Positions 5,587-5,774 of a stretch of 5,774 bases of DNA are shown one piece after another. Source of the DNA: Thermoanaerobacterales bacterium (GTDB lineage Bacteria > Bacillota > Thermosediminibacteria > Thermosediminibacterales > Tepidanaerobacteraceae). The stretch lies in contig DUTQ01000180.1 in NCBI GenBank assembly GCA_012841995.1, forward strand, positions 1 to 5,774, in the 5' to 3' direction. The notes beneath the pieces are model-generated. The model saw only the letters and a list, made by a program, of their open reading frames with translations, made no database searches and was not told the origin of the DNA. Both the position numbers and the translations under genes were made by a program. Every line of letters starts with the position of its first letter. Positions within the stretch are counted from its first letter, which is position 1.

Positions 5587-5612
5587 TTCACTTCATATAT
5601 TTTGGAAGTGAA
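5587..5612. repeat. Perfect 8-bp dyad upstream of the peptidase gene
   Basis: TTCACTTC (5587-5594) and GAAGTGAA (5605-5612) are perfect inverted repeats separated by 10 bases. They lie 50-75 bases before the start codon. No T run follows directly on either strand, so it is not a classical terminator. It could be an operator or a leader hairpin; no regulator is recognised. Confidence 0.5.
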
Positions 5613-5774
5613 ATACCCAAAATTCCGAATACTTTGCTGTATATAATTGCTACAACAAGTCTATCTTTACTGACTTTAATTATATAATATAATTCCACCT
5701 TAATCCAGTAAGGTTTAACTTTACTAACTTAATTTTTTTATTGAAATTATTTAAAAAACATATTTACAAATTTA
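5613..5774. other. AT-rich upstream region with short repeats, no gene seen
   Basis: A 15-base motif occurs twice in the same direction, at 5662-5676 and 5716-5730, with 13 of 15 identical (core CTTTACT.ACTT). Between them are an all-AT 8-1-8 palindrome (5678-5694), which contains TATAAT on both strands, and a 6-bp hairpin ACCTTA/TAAGGT (5697-5702, 5709-5714). A TATAAT on the minus strand at 5684-5679 could serve the peptidase gene, but no convincing -35 was found. The window ends before any upstream gene. Confidence 0.4.

Noticed and set aside
1..5774. CRISPR array, tRNA/rRNA, prophage or defence system
   Set aside because: No regularly spaced repeats, no cloverleaf or rRNA sequence, no transposase, integrase or nuclease genes were seen; all seven genes belong to recognised families.

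Overview
This is an AT-rich window in which every convincing gene lies on the minus strand. Seven protein genes are supported. Reading with transcription (right to left) they are an M24-family Xaa-Pro-type peptidase, a small YaaL-like (DUF2508) protein, the sporulation regulator BofA, and the four subunits of a 2-oxoacid:ferredoxin oxidoreductase in the order gamma, delta, alpha, beta (porC, porD, porA, porB). No RNA gene, CRISPR array or intact mobile element was seen. The BofA gene, the low GC content, the strong AGGAGG-type ribosome binding sites and the separate-subunit ferredoxin oxidoreductase suggest an anaerobic, endospore-forming clostridial Firmicute, possibly a thermophile. That placement is inference; no species is claimed.

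Layout. Positions 5774-5538 are AT-rich upstream DNA with short repeats and a dyad in front of the peptidase gene (5537-4440), which ends in a hairpin terminator at 4383-4342. A good extended -10 promoter at 4279-4252 then starts a short yaaL-bofA transcript that closes with a clear intrinsic terminator at 3502-3476. The por genes follow after a leader of about 150 bases. They are tightly packed: ATGA overlap of porC/porD, 8-base overlap of porD/porA, 10-base gap between porA and porB. A strong terminator lies at 101-70. The window is thus three separate transcription units pointing the same way.

Function. The por operon would encode the complete enzyme that interconverts pyruvate (or a related 2-oxoacid) plus CoA with acetyl-CoA, CO2 and reduced ferredoxin. 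PorA/PorB carry the substrate and thiamine diphosphate sites and the proximal cluster, PorD the two electron-exit [4Fe-4S] clusters, and PorC the gamma domain. YaaL-BofA is a sporulation-associated pair known from Bacillus next to recR; here it sits between the peptidase and por. The M24 peptidase is a housekeeping enzyme with all its metal ligands.

The gene content is ordinary and I did not find a new multi-gene system. The structures most worth a second look are in the small central unit: (1) the yaaL leader can fold so that its ribosome binding site and start region are paired; (2) a 28-base, 27/28-identical copy of the yaaL 3' end lies in the por leader, so the two copies bracket bofA; (3) YaaL has an 11-residue tandem duplication at its N-terminus whose DNA copies differ only at synonymous positions.
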